8,078 bases of DNA from JBCBWG01 sp039817205 (GTDB lineage Bacteria; Pseudomonadota; Alphaproteobacteria; Rhizobiales; Hyphomicrobiaceae): NCBI GenBank assembly GCA_039817205.1, contig JBCBWG010000156.1:1-8078 (forward strand), read 5' to 3'. The notes under the pieces are model-generated. The model saw only the letters and a program-made list of their open reading frames with translations. It had not been told where the DNA came from and searched no databases. Below are positions 6,072 to 8,078 of the stretch, piece after piece. The first letter of the stretch is position 1. Every line of letters begins with the position of its first letter. A program made the position numbers and the translations under genes.

Positions 6072-7376
6072 ATGACACCGGGCGCAAGGCTCCGGGCTGC
6101 AACCGAAGTTCTCGAGGAGGTGCTCAACCGGCACCGGCCGATCGCAAGTGCGCTCAGCGATTGGCGGCGCAGTCATCGATTTGCGGGCTCCGGCGACAAC
6201 GCGGCTATCGGCAATCTCGTCTACGATGCGATGCGTCAGCGGCGGTCTGTTGCCGCTCGTCTTGGCGGCGAGGCCCCGCGGGCGTTGGTCCTCGGTGTTG
6301 CCGCGGAAGCCTTTAGCGTCTCGCCCGACCGCGTGATTGCGATGGCCGATGGCAGCCGACACGCGCTCGATCCCGTAACTGATGCCGAGGCAGCAGCGAT
6401 CCACGCCACGCTTGATGACAGTGCTGACCTTGGTGTGCGTGCCGACGTGCCAGACTGGCTTTTGCCGCAGCTGAAAGTCGCTTTTGGCGCTGACGATCGG
6501 GTCGCCTTTGAGGGGCGCGCCTTTGCCCGCCGCGCGCCGCTCGATATTCGCGTCAATACGCTGAAGGCCGACCGGGAAAAGACGGCGGCTGCGCTAGTCC
6601 ATACCGATTGCGTGCCGACGCAACTGGCCCCGCACGGACTGCGCATTCCGGCGCAGGAGGGCAGTCGTCGTTTGCCAAACGTGGAGGCGGAAGGCGCCCA
6701 CGGCCGCGGATGGTTTGAGATCCAGGATGAGAGCAGCCAACTCGCAGCAGCGCTTGCTGGCGCCGGGCCTCGGATGCAGGTGCTGGACCTTTGTGCAGGT
6801 GCAGGCGGCAAAACGCTGGCACTTGGGGCCGACATGCAAAACACCGGTCAGCTCTATGCCTATGATCACGACAAACAGCAGCTAAGACCGATTTTCGATC
6901 GAATACGGCGCGCGGGGCTTCGCAGCGTCCAGGTCATCGATGCCGGTCGCGAGGAAGAACTCGATCAGTTGGGCGCGCGATTTGACGTTGTGTTTGTCGA
7001 TGCACCGTGCTCGGGGAGCGGCACATGGCGTCGGCGCCCGGATGCAAAATGGCGGCTGACGCCGAAACAACTGAACATACGGATTGCCGAGCAGCGTCGG
7101 GCTCTTGAGCGTGCGGCCGGGCTCGTGGCGCCGGGCGGTCGGCTCGTCTACGCGACATGCTCGGTGCTCCCATCCGAAAATGCCGAGCAAGTGGCGTGGT
7201 TTCGGGACGCGTATCCCGCGTTCGAGGTCGCATCGTGGGTTGAGAGGTGGTCCGCAGTTTTTGGGCAGGCGCCAGATATCGCATCGGTCAATGGTGACAG
7301 CGAAACATTGCTGCTGTCGCCGGGCCAGCATGAAACCGATGGCTTTTTCGTCGCGTTTTTCAATCGAAGGGCTTAA
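6072..7376 (+). CDS. rsmB: RsmB/NOP-family RNA (cytosine-5-)-methyltransferase
   Basis: Probably transfers a methyl group from S-adenosylmethionine to C5 of a cytosine in 16S rRNA, by analogy with E. coli RsmB (C967). It has 434 residues. The first 80 or so are helical and substrate-binding, resembling a reduced NusB-like domain (RLRAATEVLEEVL, IGNLVYDAMRQRR). IRVNTLKADREK (159-170) and FEIQDESSQLAA (215-226) lead into the Rossmann core. SAM motif I is VLDLCAGAGGKT at 237-248, with the acidic Asp265 in YAYDHDKQQ. Motif IV is DAPCSGSGTWRRRPD with Cys313, and motif VI is YATCSVLPSEN with Cys363. The two-cysteine arrangement is typical of RNA m5C enzymes, with the motif VI Cys as nucleophile. 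GGAG (6061-6064) lies 7 bases before ATG 6072. The family is certain; the exact target base is inferred, since alphaproteobacteria can carry more than one paralogue. Confidence 0.92.
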   Translation: MTPGARLRAATEVLEEVLNRHRPIASALSDWRRSHRFAGSGDNAAIGNLVYDAMRQRRSVAARLGGEAPRALVLGVAAEAFSVSPDRVIAMADGSRHALDPVTDAEAAAIHATLDDSADLGVRADVPDWLLPQLKVAFGADDRVAFEGRAFARRAPLDIRVNTLKADREKTAAALVHTDCVPTQLAPHGLRIPAQEGSRRLPNVEAEGAHGRGWFEIQDESSQLAAALAGAGPRMQVLDLCAGAGGKTLALGADMQNTGQLYAYDHDKQQLRPIFDRIRRAGLRSVQVIDAGREEELDQLGARFDVVFVDAPCSGSGTWRRRPDAKWRLTPKQLNIRIAEQRRALERAAGLVAPGGRLVYATCSVLPSENAEQVAWFRDAYPAFEVASWVERWSAVFGQAPDIASVNGDSETLLLSPGQHETDGFFVAFFNRRA

Positions 7377-7415
7377 GTCCCGGCGGCAGAGAGCGCGACA
7401 CCCACGCCGCCGGAC
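7377..7415 (+). terminator. GC-rich hairpin immediately after the rsmB stop
   Basis: GTCCCGGCGGC (7377-7387) pairs with GCCGCCGGAC (7406-7415), giving a 10-base-pair stem with one bulged C and an 18-base loop. It begins at the first base after the rsmB stop codon and ends 45 bases before tspO. No T tract follows. It may mark the end of the guaB-rsmB transcript, or only partly terminate or stabilise it. Confidence 0.35.
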
Positions 7416-7460
7416 CGAAGCCGAGACATAAACGCCGGACGCATCAACAGGAACGCCGCT

Positions 7461-7931
7461 ATGATGGACTATCTCGATGCAATTCTCATTGGAATTGCCG
7501 TTTTTGCAACCGCGGCGACAGGCGGTATCTTTGCGCCTGGTCCTTGGTACGAACAACTCGAAAAGCCGGGTTGGACGCCGCCAAATTGGGCCTTCCCGGT
7601 CGTTTGGACAGTTCTTTATATCATGATTGGGTACGCGGGTTGGCTGGTTTGGCGGGCGGATGGAGCGGGTCTCGCGTTCGGCTTCTGGATTGCCCAGCTT
7701 GTCTTTAATGGCGCTTGGTCTTGGATTATGTTCGGCTTAAAGAAAATCGGCCTCGCATTGGTCGATGCGTTTCTCATGTTGATCACGATCCTTGGCTTTA
7801 TGATATTTGCCGAACCGATCAGTTCGACAGCCGTTTGGTTGTTTGCTCCGTACCTCGTTTGGGTTTGTACGGCGATCGCACTCAATTTCGAAGTTCTTCG
7901 CAGAAACCCTGAGGCTGCGCGCGCAGGTTAG
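7461..7931 (+). CDS. tspO: TspO/MBR family membrane protein
   Basis: A 156-residue, five-helix membrane protein of the tryptophan-rich sensory protein / mitochondrial benzodiazepine receptor family. Members bind porphyrins and related tetrapyrroles or sterols; in Rhodobacter sphaeroides TspO negatively affects photosynthesis-gene expression. Diagnostic sequence: GPWYEQLEKPGWTPPNWAFP at 27-46, then VVWTVLYIMIGYAGWLVWR; NGAWSWIMFG at 83-92; and PYLVWVCTAIALNFEVLRRN at 130-149, the helix-5 region with a cholesterol-recognition-like pattern in the family. Helices lie at about 4-24, 43-65, 71-92, 98-117 and 122-144. AGGA (7449-7452) lies 8 bases before the first ATG; the second ATG at 7464 would also work. 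It is separated from rsmB by 84 bases and a GC-rich hairpin, so it may have its own transcript. Its ligand and role here are unknown. Confidence 0.95.
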   Translation: MMDYLDAILIGIAVFATAATGGIFAPGPWYEQLEKPGWTPPNWAFPVVWTVLYIMIGYAGWLVWRADGAGLAFGFWIAQLVFNGAWSWIMFGLKKIGLALVDAFLMLITILGFMIFAEPISSTAVWLFAPYLVWVCTAIALNFEVLRRNPEAARAG

Positions 7932-7933
7932 TG

Positions 7934-7956
7934 TTTAGTCCAACGCGGACACTAAA
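7934..7956 (+). terminator. Weak hairpin after tspO
   Basis: TTTAGTCC (7934-7941) can pair with GGAC and TAAA (7947-7950 and 7953-7956), with a two-base bulge and a 5-base loop. It starts 3 bases after the tspO stop. There is no T tract, and an alternative pairing exists between CTAAATT (7952-7958) and AATTTAG (7985-7991), so the assignment as a terminator is tentative. Confidence 0.25.
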
Positions 7957-8078
7957 TTAAGATCGCCGTTGGGTGCCGTCGCTGAATTTAGCAAAAATCA
8001 AGCTGGTTCCGGCGGTTTTGTTGACATGGCTCGTCGGGTCGGCTCCTCTGATCGCTTAGCGAATTGATCGGGAAGATG
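7957..8078. other. Non-coding right end of the window
   Basis: No convincing reading frame is seen. The stretch is locally AT-richer near 7985-8000. A perfect TTGACA lies at 8021-8026, a possible -35 box for a gene beyond the window, but no good -10 hexamer follows at 16-18 bases; the nearest, TCTGAT at 8047-8052, is 20 bases away. The closing ATG (8076-8078) directly abuts GGGAAG and cannot be assessed as a start. Confidence 0.3.

Noticed and set aside
5511..6404. Long (297-codon) open frame on the minus strand, opposite the MAPEG gene and the start of rsmB
   Set aside because: It lies antisense to two well-supported genes, its product is rich in His, Arg and Asp with no recognisable domain, and such frames are common opposite GC-rich genes.
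1..8078. Defence island, mobile element or new multi-gene system
   Set aside because: All substantial genes belong to familiar metabolic, rRNA-modification or membrane-protein families, codon use looks uniform, and there are no direct repeats, integrase or transposase remnants.

Overview
The window looks like an ordinary chromosomal housekeeping region of an alphaproteobacterium, most likely Hyphomicrobiales (Rhizobiales) or a close relative. This rests on the GC-rich codon use, the alphaproteobacterial character of the malic enzyme, CoA-transferase and RsmB proteins, and the guaB / MAPEG / rsmB order, which I recall from Rhizobiales chromosomes. The genus cannot be fixed from the sequence alone. 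I see no transposase, phage gene, CRISPR array, tRNA, rRNA or defence module.

Left part (minus strand, about 1-2440). The N-terminal half of an NADP-type malic enzyme (maeB) runs off the left edge. Just upstream of it on the same strand is a CaiB/BaiF-family (class III) CoA-transferase gene that starts with TTG. Both concern organic-acid and acyl-CoA metabolism, but the 76-base gap leaves an operon unproven.

A 222-base divergent intergenic region (2440-2661) separates this pair from the plus-strand genes. It holds a plausible minus-strand sigma-70-like promoter for the CoA-transferase.

Right part (plus strand, 2662-7931). The order is metC (cystathionine beta-lyase, methionine synthesis), guaB (IMP dehydrogenase, the committed step to GMP), a small four-helix MAPEG-family membrane protein, rsmB (an rRNA m5C methyltransferase of the RsmB/NOP family) and tspO (a TspO/MBR-family membrane protein). 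guaB, MAPEG and rsmB are closely spaced (50 and 57 bases) and could be cotranscribed. metC is set off from guaB by 201 bases, and rsmB from tspO by 84 bases.

Every intergenic gap is under 300 bases. Several contain GC-rich inverted repeats without a following T tract (3867-3893, 3982-4017, 7377-7415). The most curious point is the guaB-MAPEG junction. A 17-codon ORF overlaps the guaB stop as ATGA, ends in TAG, and is followed immediately and in the same frame by the MAPEG ATG. No clearly new biological system is visible; the findings are modest, local oddities.
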